From: Liolophura sinensis
Lineage: Eukaryota > Mollusca > Polyplacophora > Chitonida > Chitonidae
DNA: 64,000 bases
Direction: 5' to 3'
Assembly: GCF_032854445.1 (NCBI RefSeq)
Contig: NC_088300.1
Span: 70,714,984-70,778,983, forward strand
The notes below the pieces were generated by a model. It was given only the letters and a program-made list of their open reading frames with translations, did no database searches and was not told where the DNA came from. The position numbers were made by a program, and so were the translations under genes. Positions within the stretch are counted from its first letter, which is position 1. Each line of letters begins with the position of its first letter. Shown piece after piece: positions 24,706 through 36,172 of the stretch.

Positions 24706-27700
24706 AGATAATAGTACCCATTGTATCTGTGGCTGCACTGTAAAACAAGTAAACGTAACGCATGTAAATGAGATGAAGTTCCACAGGCATGAATCTTTTT
24801 TAATTTATTTATTTATTTATTTGATTGGTGATGTACTCAATAATATTTCACTTATACAACGGCGGCCAGCATTATGGTGAGAGGAAACCGGGCAGAACCC
24901 AGGGGAAACCCAAGGCTATCCGCAGGTTGCTGGTAGACCTTCCCACTTACGGCCGGAGTGGAAGCCAGCATGACACAAGCAAATATAGATGGTGTATTAC
25001 AAGTATAACATGATGTGGTGGCTTATCAAGTGTGCATGCCTCGGGGAAGAACCTGCTGGTTCTCTGATCAGTGCATGTATCACATTGGTTAAATCAGATT
25101 GTGTTATCATAATAAATGGTCTCGCCTGTTCATCCCTACACAAACTCCCTCCTCAGCTGCTGTCTGCTTTAAAGTCCTCTTGCAAGTAACCCATTGCATG
25201 TTCTGATGCAGTCTGATCTGTACAGCTTGAGTAGTGTCTAGTTAACTGACACATTTCAAAGCACATTATGTGATGATTTTTCTCAGCTGTATACCACTTT
25301 TTTACCACTGAGTTGGTTAATCTTTTGTCGTATTCACAAAAGAATTCACTTTGAAGGGATTCTTTCCCTGCTAATTTAAATTAAAAATTATCTTGAAACA
25401 GTAGTGTTTGTGAAAAACTAACAGGGCAAACAGTGTAAAGCTCAAACAAGACAAGAACCAGTATGGTAAAACTGAAATCACATCAGTAAAAAAATTGGAC
25501 AGAATGACCCCTTTGTTGTGATAGTTTGTTGGAAAAACTTTTTTTGCTGTTGTGCCATTTATGCAAACAGTGCCTGAGTAGTTATTGTTTTGTAACATAA
25601 TGTATATCATGTAGAGAAACAAGTACATACATGACTAAAAACATTTCATGTTGGGAAAAAAAATCAACCCTTCAACTGTGCAAATGGTAACTTTGGAATT
25701 TTATTGATCCATATATATATAAAGATACAAGCATGGGTTGCTGTTTTGCTGACTGGCCTACATACATGTATAGAATTTAGCTTTAATACAAAAAGGTGCA
25801 GAAAAACAATGAGGATCAATGTACATGCATGTATAAAAGAAGGAATCTTTGTACACATATATATTTGTACTCCATTCATCAGATGAACTTCACCCTGACT
25901 GTGTGTATTGCTGAGTACCCTAGAAAGTGCTGTTGAGTAGTCCAAAAATTGCTTGTTGCACATGAAAATAGTCATAACTGGGCAAGGCTCTGAAGTAGTT
26001 TTGATTTTAAATATATACATATGTCTGATCAAACAAAAAACCATTAATCCATCAGCAAGGTATGAAATTTTTAAGTATATTTGGTTGTGTTTATTTCCAC
26101 TGTTATTGATTATATTCCTCCAGCTATTTTGCCAAGATGGAAAATACTAGGATTTTGATTAGGAACCTAGTATACTTACTGTGTATAATGTTCCCAGCAC
26201 AGCCAGCCCCATGGGGCTCTTCATAGCTTCTCCAATAGATGAGTAGTTCATGTAATCATAGGCAACAACATGGAGCTGGAAAGCGAGGAAATGATTATAC
26301 TGCTTTACAGATTATTTGAGAACAAAATAAAGTTCATTTTGCCATGGTAGGAATGTAAACTTATAATAAGTGGAGCGCTTAGCATTGTTATGAATTTTAT
26401 TGGCCACACATTACCAGTGGCAGAAGTCATCAGTCTTAATGGCACCATCTGTGGTGATGTAATGAAGTTAAAGTGCCTGTATTCCTATTCACACAGAACA
26501 ACTCAGAATGAATAAATGGCTGGGGTTTGTTGCCGCAGTGACAGTATTTCAGCCTTATCGTGGGGACAAAAGTGACATGGAAACAGCAATGCAAACATGC
26601 ACGTACAGACGTTAGATGCTCTGATACTGTGGGAGCGACAGGTGCAAGCCAGACGTGCTGGTTTCATGTCAGGCTCTTTTATAGCTCATTTATAGCCTGC
26701 CTGCATGATATTGTTTAAGTGCGTTATGTGAAATATCAATTACATAAGAAACGTACGTGAATAAATTTAATGGTATGTAAATGGTATGTTGCAAATTTTA
26801 AATTGAAGCAATACACATATGGTATCGTCATATGTTTCAAAGAGCATTTCTGGAATGCATTGTAATTCTCATTACAACCTACCTCCATAGGATATGAATG
26901 ACCATCAATCTGATGTTCAGAGCCTTTGTGGTTGTTTTTTCCCCAGTGGAGATGGAACTGGGCAATCCTGTAGTTACTGGGCAACCCTCCCCCCAGTACA
27001 TAATAATCACCAATTGTGTTTACTTGCACTGTGGAAGGAAAGTGGTCAAGTGTTTCTGTCAGGTTTCCTCTCACCATAATGCTGGCCCCCATTGTAGATG
27101 GGATATTTATTATTTATTTCTTTATTTATTTAATTTGTATTTTACACCGTACCAGTACTCAAGAATATTTCATGTGCTCGATGACCAGCATTATAGTGGG
27201 AGGAGACCAGGCAGAGCATGAGGAAAACCAATGACAAACTGCAGGTTGTGAAATAGTCTTCAACAAGGCCTAAAACAGCAGTGAAATAGCCAAATACAAC
27301 TGCAAATGTGGTCAATATTTCTTTCAGTGGCACTGAAGAATTAAAGACATCTGGGTATGTCTCAGAGACATCGCAAGCAAAATAAAAAAAAAACATACTG
27401 TTGAAGATGGGATTTCAAATTTGGGTTACCAGACATTGCAGTTCCACCATTCCTGGTTATACAAATTATGCTGACATTGAATTGTGGTATCATCTTAGGA
27501 GTAATTAGCAGTGATGGCTTTGCCATGTACACCACATCATTTAGGGCTGACACTGACAACTACCCTTTCTTAAAATATGAATGACACCACTTCGGTGTCA
27601 GTCTAATGTGACAGGGTGGGGTGTCATGTTTGGTCTTTTTGGCATGATACTTCAGTGGTGGTAGCACTTTGGCGGCATAGACTCTCCCTGCCACAAGAAG

Positions 27701-30700
27701 ACACAATTTATATACACACACACCTAGTGCCTCCTCATCATCATAAGACTGAAAATTGGTTAAGTGCAATGTTTTATCCCAAGCAAACATAAATATGTAT
27801 AATTTGAATGAATGGACGAAACCTTTTTTGTAATCGGGGAACTCTACATGATATGTCAAGACTTCCAGCATTTCAACTCTATTTCCTACAGAGTTAGTAA
27901 ACCTGATGAGAAACCTAAAATGTGTACCACTTTAGTGGAATATTTTATGTTGACAACAAATAGATTCTAACCGAAATGGATCCAGAAGACAGTTAACAGT
28001 TTTGTTTGATTCACAGCTCGAAAACAATGCAAGGTTTGTCCTACATGTAGTTCATTCATCAGTCTGTGTGTACTTACGTGTGTGACCATTATGTATGAGG
28101 ATCATCCTTCCCACAGCGTCATGCGGCATTTGTAAGTGGACTGCCGATAAGGAGGAATCAAACTGTGCGTGATCCGTGTCCACGTTGATTGGTGACTGCT
28201 GCCGGCCACGGCAGTGTTTGAAGTGCTCCGGCCATTTGTGGTATCCTGTTGCGATATGACATGTATTTTAAAATTTTGTGAAAAAAAAATGAGAAAAAAA
28301 AAAAAAACTCACAATTCTGCTTCATGATTGTGCTTCAGCTTAGAAACAATTTGAATACTGAAACAGCTATTTGTGGCTAAATGAATTTGTCAGAAGCTTG
28401 TCAGAACTTTCCATTATTGAGGCCAGAGTAATTTCAGCCCCTTATTGGATACAGCTGTGCCCTTATACTGGATGCCTATTATGATAGAACTTAGAATTTT
28501 CTCAATTATGTTGCAAAATATAGCAACAAACTGAGATGTACAGCTAGAGATATGTTTTTTTTATAATGACCAGTGATGCTTACCTCCGGAACTTGAGCTA
28601 GATCTTGTAATAGACGGCAATCTTACCCTCATATTAAATAAAACAAAATTATTTTATACATGGTGAAAGTGTTTTTCAGGTTTAGCCAACTTTAAAGTGT
28701 AATGGTATGGATAACCTTTCTTGAATCCAAGCCTTATGGACTGTGTATGCATTAGGATGAACGTAAATTGTAACTCTTTATTTTCAGAGGGTAAATTTAC
28801 AAAATGAATACTGTCAGTTTAAACCGTTCTTCTCAGAGGTCCCCCAAGACATGGGCATGAAACCTTTCACAGGGTTTTGTTTGCTCGCACTTGTGACCAA
28901 AACAGCTTTAAGAGCTACATAACTTTTCTTACACATAAGTACCATATTTTGTCTGTCTGCTTTACGCATCTTATGTACTCTTTCAATGTTATATTCTCGG
29001 CTGCAAAGAAGGAAGGTGCCATTTCAGCTGATATGGATATGCACTGCTGAAATTTAGATGTGTTCTTAATACTTTTGTCTTCAGATATTTGCACAGTCCA
29101 ATATTCCAGTGATGCATTTTAGACATGTTAATTGGCCCTATTTGAACATGTGGACAAACTGATAGAACTATTATATCATTGAAGCTCTAAAGTCAAGGTT
29201 GGTGTTGCTTGCATCGGTGTGTGAAGATCAAATTGACAAGATTGTTGTGGTACAACTGAACACCTGGTGTTTGTAGCTTTCCTGCTTATTCTTTTGACAT
29301 GTAAGATCCATATGTTAAACAGCTACTACTTTCTTACTGTCTTTCAGAGCTGCATGGACAGAATAAATCTCAGTCTCAAGGATTGCTTGTTAGGCCGGTT
29401 TAGGCTTATAGTAGTGTAGTATAGGATTTGTTGCTCAGAGACGAATTTCCTCTATGCTTTCCAGTTTGCCAAGGATACATGTACATACTTGGTCGAGGGG
29501 TCTAAGAGCTTTTCTGTGTGTGTATGTTTGGGTGGGAAGGGGGATGGGGGTGGGTTAAGGTCAGGAACTTGAATTTTGTTGGAGGTAAGACTTTAAAAAC
29601 AACATACATATGTATCTCATTGCCCTGTAAGATTTTATGATCCCAATAATCACCTTGACCAATTCAACTGTAAACTACATGTGTATTGTACAGGTACCAC
29701 TAGTACAGATATTGTACAAGTACCACTTATACAGGTATTGTACAGGTACCACTTATACAGGTATTGTACAGGTACCACTCGTACAGGTATTGTACCGGTA
29801 CCACTCGTACAGGTATTGCACAGGTACCACTTGTACAAGTATTGTACAGGTACCACTCGTACAGATATTGCACAGGTACCACTCGTACAGGCATTGTACA
29901 GGTACCACTAGTACAGATATTGTACAGGTACCACTTATACAGGTATTGTACAGGTACCACTCGTACAGGTATTGTACAGGTACCACTCGTACAGGTATTG
30001 CACAGGTACCACTCGTACATGTATTGTACAGGTACCACTTGTACAAGTATTGTACAGGTACCACTCGTACAGATATTGCACAGGTACCACTCGTACAGGC
30101 ATTGTACAGTTACCACTCGTACAGGTATTGTACAGGTACCACTTGTACAAGTATTGTACAGGTACCACTCGTACAGGTATTGTACAGGTACCACTAGTAC
30201 AGATATTGCACAGGTACCACTCGTACAGGTATTGTACAGGTACCACTTGTACAAGTATTGTACAGGTACCACTCGTACAGGTATTGTACAGGTACCACTA
30301 GTACAGATATTGCACAGGTACCACTCGTACAGGTATTGTACAGGTACCACTTGTACAAAATCCAAAAAAATACCCTTATTTACTTATAAATCACATTAAT
30401 CAAACTACCGGGGTATTAAAGTGTCTTACCACCCGGATGATCTTCAGTATATTTACACATGCACATACTTCTGTTGATTTTAAGTTGTTAGAAAATTGCA
30501 GTTTGTTCTTAAGAGTCTGGAATGTGGAAATCCTGACACATGCCCTTGGCATTGTGTCTGTATATGAACAGGAGTGTGTTCTCAAGGCTTTTGTAAGCAC
30601 TGTGGCACCAGATCGGTTAATGTAAACCTAGACAAGTGGCCATCTAGGAGGGTGAATGGTGAATTAGCCTTTACTAGGTAAACACTGTAGTCATTCAAGT

Positions 30701-33700
30701 ATCAAGGGATGGCCACATGGCTTCAGCTTTAGACTAGGTCACCCCGTTCTTCTGGGGGCTGCATGACTTAAGGTACGGGGATTTTTGAGTCACTGAAAGT
30801 GAACTACTTGTCTGTAGATTCATATTTTCTTTGACATGAAAAACTTGGTAAGGGAGACCTTAAAAAGCATTCAAAAACATGCCTTATTAGGTATAAAAAT
30901 AACTTGAAAAGAAGCATGGAAGATTTCCTTCAAAATGTGAAGTATGTTAAAATATGGTAAATCCTAGCAAACCATCAAGGAAAAGGATATTATTAAATAG
31001 TATAGGGAGTGAAGTATCTGATAAACGATGAGACGTAATACCATCGATGCCAAGGAACGACATTTTCAGCGAAGAACCACTATTTATATCAGAAAATGAT
31101 TAAAAATTGACTCTCAGGAATTTAAGGGATAATCTGTGAAAGACTTTTTTTTCTGTAATTGTGTCGCTCAAGCCTGGGGTATTATACTTGTATATATACC
31201 AGCTCAAACTTTATACCATTTGCCTGTGTTCATGACCAGGTGTCAAATTTTTTAGGTGACATTATTACATGTATCACTGGTTCCTGAAGCCGCCAGCATG
31301 TTAACTTGGTGAATACTAGTTAAATTTTGCATTTAAATAATTGCATGTTAAAAGTAGTTGCCATGAGTGCAGGGATGCACTTACAAAATGTGAAAGTGGA
31401 CTTTCACTCTTTGGTTACTAGTATTTGTTGATCATTAATATTTCTGGGCACATATCACGCACCTAATGTGATTAAACCAAAACTTGATTGTGTCAGGTGA
31501 CTAGGTAACTTAATTGAACCTTCAACATATGGTCAGGGCCTCTGTGGCCAAGGAGATTAGCGCAGTTAACATGCCGGTTTTGTGTTTTCTTTAAATTTAA
31601 GTCTAAAGCCAGAGCCCAACTTTATCCTGCCTAAAACCACCTTATCTTGTTATCATGTCGCATTTCTCAGGTGAAGCTGTATACATATTTTTAGTGTGGA
31701 TGTTGATCTCTTATCTTTAGTGTTACCTGTATCTAGTGGTATGTTTACCCTGCTGGAACATTCAGGTCAAGCACAGATGTTACAGGTCACTGAGGTCAAG
31801 GACAAACTTACCCTTTTCGCCTGAATAACTCCAGTCCACAGATAAAGCTGAAAGTGAAAAAAACAGAAAGAACCAACATTAAGACAATAATAAAAAAGCA
31901 GAAACGAAAGTGTATTAATATGAATAAGTGTCAGTAAATTTATGTTCATCAGAGCATAACTTTCCTGCACCTAATTAATTGTTGAAGTGAACTCCTGTCA
32001 GTTTCTGACGCGCTTGCTATGAAAGTCGCTCACCCATGAGATACCCGTGAGTTCACGTCTCCCGGTCATGAAACTTTTGGCTTAAGGGTAACTAGTAATA
32101 GCTGTATATTCATTTAAATTCATTCATTCAAACCTCCATAGCAGATTAAGAAGCCCTTCCAATGTCCCTCTTAACAATAACCTGTTCAGTTCAACTTTCA
32201 AATGAAAGCCGCATCCGTTAGGTTTATTATTATTGGACTTATTAACAACAATTTGATGGCTTTGGCTTGTGACTAAATGTCACCAGTGAAGCATGATATC
32301 CGTGAGTTTTGCCCTGTTCCAGACTACATTGGTCATGACAATTCTTTGTGTGCAGCCTAAAGTACCAGTTATATCCAGGACCAGCTTTTTGCATTGTGAC
32401 ACCAAAAGTAACACTGGACTGTACCTTGGAGGAAGCTTAAATTACACATGTATAATCATTGCAGGTCATCAGTGAATTATTTTGATGTCTTTGATTGGTG
32501 TTGTACGCTATTTCTTGTATGATGATGGCCAGCTTTATTGCGGGGAGGAAACTGTCCGATGGAGACCCACTTCCATCCACAGGTTACTGATAGATAACCT
32601 TTTTAACACTGACATATATTCAAATATATGAATTCCTTTGAAATAATAGTCCTCAAATTTTGAATAAATTCAAATATGCCTTGTTTCATGTGCATCATCT
32701 CATTGTATGTAAGTTGATTCTATGAGAATGTTGTAGTATTTAACAGCATTATCGGTGGCAAATAGCAGTAAATGAAACATAGACATGGAGTCAGCGATTA
32801 GAAAGAGTCGTCAAGACTGTTCAGGTTTAATGAGGTATAATAATTGCATTCGCTTGAGTTCAGAACCCTTGAAATATTACAGCTTGAAGGCAGGAGAATT
32901 TATAATGATGACACAGTAGATCTGATTTGAGAGCCTGAAGTATGACCTGTGGGTTATGGGCGAACAGTTTACCGTAGACAACTTACCAGCATTTTATTCA
33001 CAATAAAATGCACTTTTCCTTTATGAGTGGACTAAGATACATTTTAAAAAATGTAAAAGCATTGACAACTTATGACAGATATGTTAAGGAGAATGACTCA
33101 TGTCTAAATGCTACAAATAGATGGCAATTAGACTGCGTGAGAAATCATGACTTGTAGGAAGATACTTGGGTAGTCCTGCAAGTTACTTTAAGAGTTGTTA
33201 ATTCAGATACATGTAAGAGTGCATGAACATAATGCACCTCAATTGTGTTGTTTTTGGAGGCTGTAGCCTACTGTTTTCACCTTGGGATATGAACTTGATA
33301 TTATACGCAGGAATTGATCTGCAGAATGTGGATTATGTGCCTTTTGCAGTAATATTATATCTCCCTAATCTCAGGTATGAACTGATTCTTTAATAATTAT
33401 GTTCCTGCATGAGGAAAACAACATCATAATTATGAAAGTTGAAACTGCCTGTTCTGCCATTATGCTATGGCCCCAGCATAAAACCACTGTAAATTATACC
33501 AATTATAGATCTGTGTTTTACAAAATCTGTGAATTTGCGATGAGGATGGATGAAGGAGACACTTAATTCATCAGGCAAATTGTGTATGTTGGCTGCCCAA
33601 CATGTGTTTAAATGAGTGTTGTGTCTTTTTTCTCCTTTCCTGAGAATCTGGCACATATTTCACTGAGTAGGGTTAAAAAAAGAAGGATCACTTCTACTTG

Positions 33701-36172
33701 TGCTCAATACACTGTGTGCTTAAGTGAAACACTTGTTACATTATCTTTAAATTTGAGATCACAAGTATCATTCTTAATGATAACAGCCAGTGCATCAACA
33801 TGCACTTTTAAAGGTAGTAAACAAACTGAAATTGGGTGCATTTGTATAACAGAATCATGTTGTTACAGAAAAATTTAATATGAGCTGAAACATCAGTCTG
33901 ATAATGTTTAATTTGTGCATTGACATGCCCTGGCAAGTTGTGGCCTGAACTGCTTCCTACATCTTCATGGTTGGCAAAGTTACTTCAGGCTTTGCATATT
34001 GCTTGTTCCTCTTGGTTTAGAAACAATGCAAATATTAATTGCAGTTTAATACAGTGTCTCTGGATAACATGCAGCTTAATCTAGTTTTATAGGGTATGCA
34101 TATGCTGCTAGGTACATGCGGTGTTGTATCTGAAACAACTTTTACAAACTCAACAGTGAGAAATAAAGCACACTGATCTGTTTACTCTGACTAAATCCTT
34201 CCTGGGATTTGTTGTAAATTACATGAGTGAAGTTGCACAGGTGTATATACAAGTAGCGCGCGGAATGGCCTCCAGCACTGACAATTGCATGGCGTTAGTC
34301 ACGTCTTCACATTGCAGTTTGAGGATTAAAACAACTGCCACCAGTGTGCAGTATATCATTGCAGTAGTTGAAGGGTAGTCTGTTGTACTGCTCAATAAGG
34401 ATATGATTGTCTGGTATTTATTTGATACTAGATAAGCTGTTGGTATGAGAATCATTACTGGTAGGCTTTTAAATTATATCGACCTAGGCTCTTTTGAACA
34501 TTTCAGGAGCTAAATCATTTGAAACTGTTAGCTTTGAACTATAAATAAAAAAATTCAAGTTTAAATGTCAAGAGGAAAGCTACTGGTAGTGTTTTGTATT
34601 GAGGTACACCTTAACACATGCTGCCTACAGACGTATAGTGTCTCATGGTTAAGTCCACTTGTACGTGTATGTAAGAAAAATCCTGTTAAAGACATAAACT
34701 TTCATTGCTGTACCTGAAACCATTAATTGAAGCAGTTACATGTTCATAGTATGGAGTATAGGTTAGTTTATGTAAATGGACAAATTCGTGTTTCTGCTAT
34801 GTGTCTTTCACTGTTAACTTTATCACAGTGTAAGGCCATTGTTTGTTTGCACAAGTGTTTCATGTCACATGGGTGTGATTTTAATGTCTCTTGGGTGTTA
34901 CATTAATGTTGCAATGATGTTTAAAGGTGGTAAGTAATTACACTACCTGTTCAAGGCAAAAAGTTGTGTGCAAAATAAAGTATCTTCATGTTAGATTAGG
35001 ACTGTATGGAAGCAGACAAATTCCCAGAAGATTATCCACGATGTGACTTTTTTGCATAGTGTTGCTAGTTTTGTGGCTACAGCGGACCAGTCTATTTATG
35101 AATCTGGTGACCTGACAAGCTGTTTGATGAGATGTGCATTACCTCTAACCATGGTCAGAGATGTTAGCGATATTGGAATGCACGAACCAAATTCTTTCCC
35201 ATGCATGGCCTTATTTAAAGGTGCACTGAGTGAAGTACAAGCTGGTACCTGGACTTAAGATCTTTGTTGACAGGGGTCTTGATAAAAAGAGCTGACATGT
35301 TATAAGGCTTGGCTACCACATGTGTATCGTCATAATCAGGTACACGCTTATTACAAGGCAATAAAGCTATAGGTGTAAGACAGAGAGACCTAATGGACAA
35401 GTGTCAGTTTCAATATAGGAGTTTTCTTGATGTCTGGCATACCTGTCTCAGTAATAAATTTTCAATTGTCATGCAGGAATTGGTGCATTTGTGTTAACAG
35501 TAGTATTATGAAAATATTAATGGCCATTGTTAGAAAGCAAATGTATAGCACATGGATTTGTATACTGACTACATGGTTTGTAAACCAGGCCTTTTGTATG
35601 TGTCCTTTAGTACAGTTTGTCCATTGCGGTCATTAACATGTATTGCTTGCTCTTTTTATTCTTTAATTGTTTGTATTAGTATTCATACCCATGAACTTTC
35701 AGTTCAGGCTATGTTAGCTACAGTTAGGTCTGTTTAAATGTAAGAAAACAACAGTGTGCTTATGTGTGATACCTAATTGAAGTTAATAGAACTTATAATG
35801 GATGATTTCTCTCTAACTTGAGATCAGTGCTGTATATGGAGTGGTTTTTCCACTTTGTTCTATTACGTTATCTATATAAATCACAACTTCGTCTGGAGTC
35901 TATCCTGTTGCATTTGGCATAGAAAAAAGTCTCTCACATTGACTGTAATGAGAATAGATCTGATGCAGGTATGGAGAAAAGCTACATGGAATGCAGTTTT
36001 TCTTTAGGGTCACTCTGTGCAGATTGACCAATCTTGCCAGCAGTGATTATCATCAGTAAAATTCAAATCTGCATTTAGGAGGAATGAATTTTAAAAAATT
36101 TAACCTTATCTTACCTGTGTTTGGCAAGTAGAGAAGTCCCACAACCAGTAATACAATCAATGACTGCTCCAT
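2110..36172 (-). CDS. Secreted four-domain alpha-carbonic anhydrase
   Basis: The protein should catalyse reversible hydration of CO2 to bicarbonate, outside the cell or on its surface. I joined 28 exons (high to low): 36172-36115, 31847-31812, 28245-28078, 27028-26883, 26275-26180, 24080-24014, 23676-23513, 22842-22695, 21677-21615, 20855-20679, 20510-20350, 20056-19961, 19343-19113, 18768-18561, 18146-18087, 17859-17692, 17093-16945, 15214-15122, 13181-13115, 12597-12434, 12199-11935, 10306-10262, 9958-9782, 9394-9243, 3776-3681, 3399-3333, 3057-2894, 2487-2110. Their sum is 3864 nt, exactly 1288 codons with stop, and every junction is GT/AG. Residues 1-19 are a signal peptide; four alpha-CA domains span about 32-290, 310-605, 620-925 and 940-1240; the last 25 residues are hydrophobic. 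Zinc ligands are H113/H115/H138, H405/H407/H430, H709/H711/H734 and H1028/H1030/H1055. A usual alpha-CA is about 260-330 residues, so this is four enzymes in one chain. No intervening stop, promoter or new signal peptide separates the domains. A gene prediction that splits it into several genes cannot be fully excluded without transcripts. Confidence 0.9.
6026..6355. mobile_element. Foldback (palindromic) element, about 330 bp
   Basis: Two arms of about 150 bp are inverted copies of each other. The innermost 26 bp (6145-6170 against 6178-6203, around CATACGCCTCTCCGCT) pair perfectly around a 7-base loop, and the outer ends (CATGGGGAGGAAACCACC against GGTGGTTTCCTCCCCCTCATG) also match. It has no coding capacity. 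It fits a non-autonomous foldback element or MITE in intron 24; I found no clear target-site duplication. Confidence 0.75.
7681..8700. repeat. 17-bp minisatellite in intron 24
   Basis: About 60 copies of the unit TGTATGCTTGTCCAGGG with variants (GTACTGG, GTCTTAG, GTCAAGG). Because the period is 17 and the unit has no stop, it reads through in several frames as a 17-residue repeat, giving apparent proteins of up to 275 residues. These frames overlap each other on both strands and have no gene features, so I treat them as artefacts. Confidence 0.93.
11935..18146 (-). other. CA domain 3 (exons 15-21)
   Basis: This is the third alpha-CA domain, starting with the very basic linker [14 protein letters not shown]. 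It has [19 protein letters not shown] (H709 and H711), [12 protein letters not shown] (H734), [20 protein letters not shown] and [11 protein letters not shown]. Exon 21 carries an insertion of about 50 residues rich in Asp, Gly, His, Asn and Ser between the catalytic core and NFRPVQP. I chose the donor at 11935 (TCGG/GTAAC) rather than 11943 because only it keeps the phase 1 needed by exon 22. Confidence 0.88.
18561..21677 (-). other. CA domain 2 (exons 9-14)
   Basis: This is the second alpha-CA domain, with [19 protein letters not shown] (H405 and H407), GSEHHV, MHIV (H430), [20 protein letters not shown] and [11 protein letters not shown]. It has six exons where the others have seven: exon 13 (19343-19113) joins the two segments that are separate exons in domains 1, 3 and 4, so one phase-1 intron has been lost here. 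The domain ends with a longer Asp/Asn-rich stretch before NYRPVQP. Confidence 0.9.
20967..21374. mobile_element. MITE-like element with about 60-bp terminal inverted repeats (copy 1)
   Basis: The left end (around CACTCTAAAATGAAGTATG and GATGAAAGACCATTAAAA) recurs inverted at the right end (TTTTAATGGTCTTTCATC, CATTTTAGAGTGGTC). The element is about 410 bp, non-coding, and lies in intron 9 of the carbonic anhydrase gene, beginning about 110 bp from exon 10. A diverged copy in the same orientation lies at 51607-52040. Confidence 0.8.
22001..22590. repeat. 74-bp tandem array, 8 copies
   Basis: Eight copies of a unit of about 74 bp containing ACCAAACCTAAATATAG, TATTTAAAACA and GGCAAAGATCTAC. Copies are nearly identical, which suggests recent expansion. 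It occupies intron 8 of the carbonic anhydrase gene and ends about 105 bp from exon 8, between domains 1 and 2. Confidence 0.92.
24656..24702. repeat. (TA)n microsatellite
   Basis: About 23 TA dinucleotides in a pure run, within intron 5 of the carbonic anhydrase gene. Confidence 0.95.
24799..24985 (-). mobile_element. tRNA-derived SINE, 3' part (Meta-SINE-like)
   Basis: On the minus strand this reads through a core with ACCCGGTTT-like and CACCATAATGCTGGC words, then CACCAATCAAATAAATAAAT at the tail. The same core and tail recur at 27052-27245, 38170-38422, 44490-44712, 47213-47342 and 63690-63775. The family name is from memory of molluscan repeats; the shared sequence is what I see. Confidence 0.7.
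25011..26179. other. Intron 5 remainder, nothing recognised
   Basis: AT-rich intronic sequence between a SINE and exon 5 of the carbonic anhydrase gene. Open frames here on both strands overlap and have no splice or protein support. Confidence 0.5.
27052..27245. mobile_element. Two abutting SINE fragments in opposite orientation
   Basis: A plus-strand fragment (27052-27110, GGTTTCCTCTCACCATAATG) is followed by a minus-strand fragment (27097-27245) whose T-rich tail and CAGCATTATAGTGGGAGGAG core are the inverse of the same family. The plus fragment starts only about 25 bp from the acceptor of exon 4, within the likely polypyrimidine/branch region. Confidence 0.65.
29680..30358. repeat. 26-bp minisatellite in intron 2
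   Basis: About 26 copies of a 26-bp unit containing TACAGGTACCACTCGTACAG and ATT(G)TACAGG variants. The unit holds GGTACC and GTAC palindromes and no stop codon in any frame, so it reads through on both strands as artefactual frames of about 210 residues. It lies in intron 2 of the carbonic anhydrase gene. Confidence 0.93.
31848..36114. other. Intron 1 of the carbonic anhydrase gene
   Basis: This intron separates the signal-peptide exon from the mature protein. It contains a SINE remnant at 32480-32605. I see no other exon or element that I can support. Confidence 0.6.
32480..32605 (-). mobile_element. Degraded SINE fragment
   Basis: Minus-strand remnant of the same SINE family: TTTGATTGGTGTTGTACG, then GGCCAGCTTTATTGCGGGG and AGGAAACTG on the plus strand correspond to the inverse of the tail and core. 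The A-rich tail is lost. Confidence 0.5.
36115..36172 (-). other. Exon 1: start codon and signal peptide
   Basis: The ATG at 36172-36170 opens a 19-codon exon reading [19 protein letters not shown], a short polar start followed by a hydrophobic core, typical of a secretory signal peptide. The donor is CAG/GTAAG and leaves the frame in phase 1, which matches the next exon (31847-31812, [12 protein letters not shown]), whose W-SY-SG motif is the usual N-terminus of an alpha-CA. This is the only signal-peptide exon I found, which supports one gene rather than four. Confidence 0.8.

Larger units (their letters stand above)
22695..28245 (-). other. CA domain 1 (exons 3-8)
   Basis: With exon 2 this block encodes the first alpha-CA domain. 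Visible motifs are QQSPIN, NGHT with the proton-shuttle His (H86), QFHLHWG (H113 and H115), GSEH, LHVV (H138), [15 protein letters not shown] (T222) and [11 protein letters not shown] near the end. Cys43 and Cys226 should form the disulfide known from secreted and membrane CAs. The exons have phases 1-1-0-0-1-0-1. The sequence that follows, [20 protein letters not shown], runs through a phase-1 junction into domain 2. Confidence 0.9.

Noticed and set aside
28574-28605. Possible extra minus-strand exon ending CCGGAG/GTAAGC upstream of domain 1
   Set aside because: No convincing acceptor, and its length would break the phase-1 junction between exons 2 and 3.
29637-30399. Open frames of about 210 residues on both strands with YRYHSYRYC or NTCTSGTC repeats
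   Set aside because: They arise from the 26-bp minisatellite, which has no stop in any frame.
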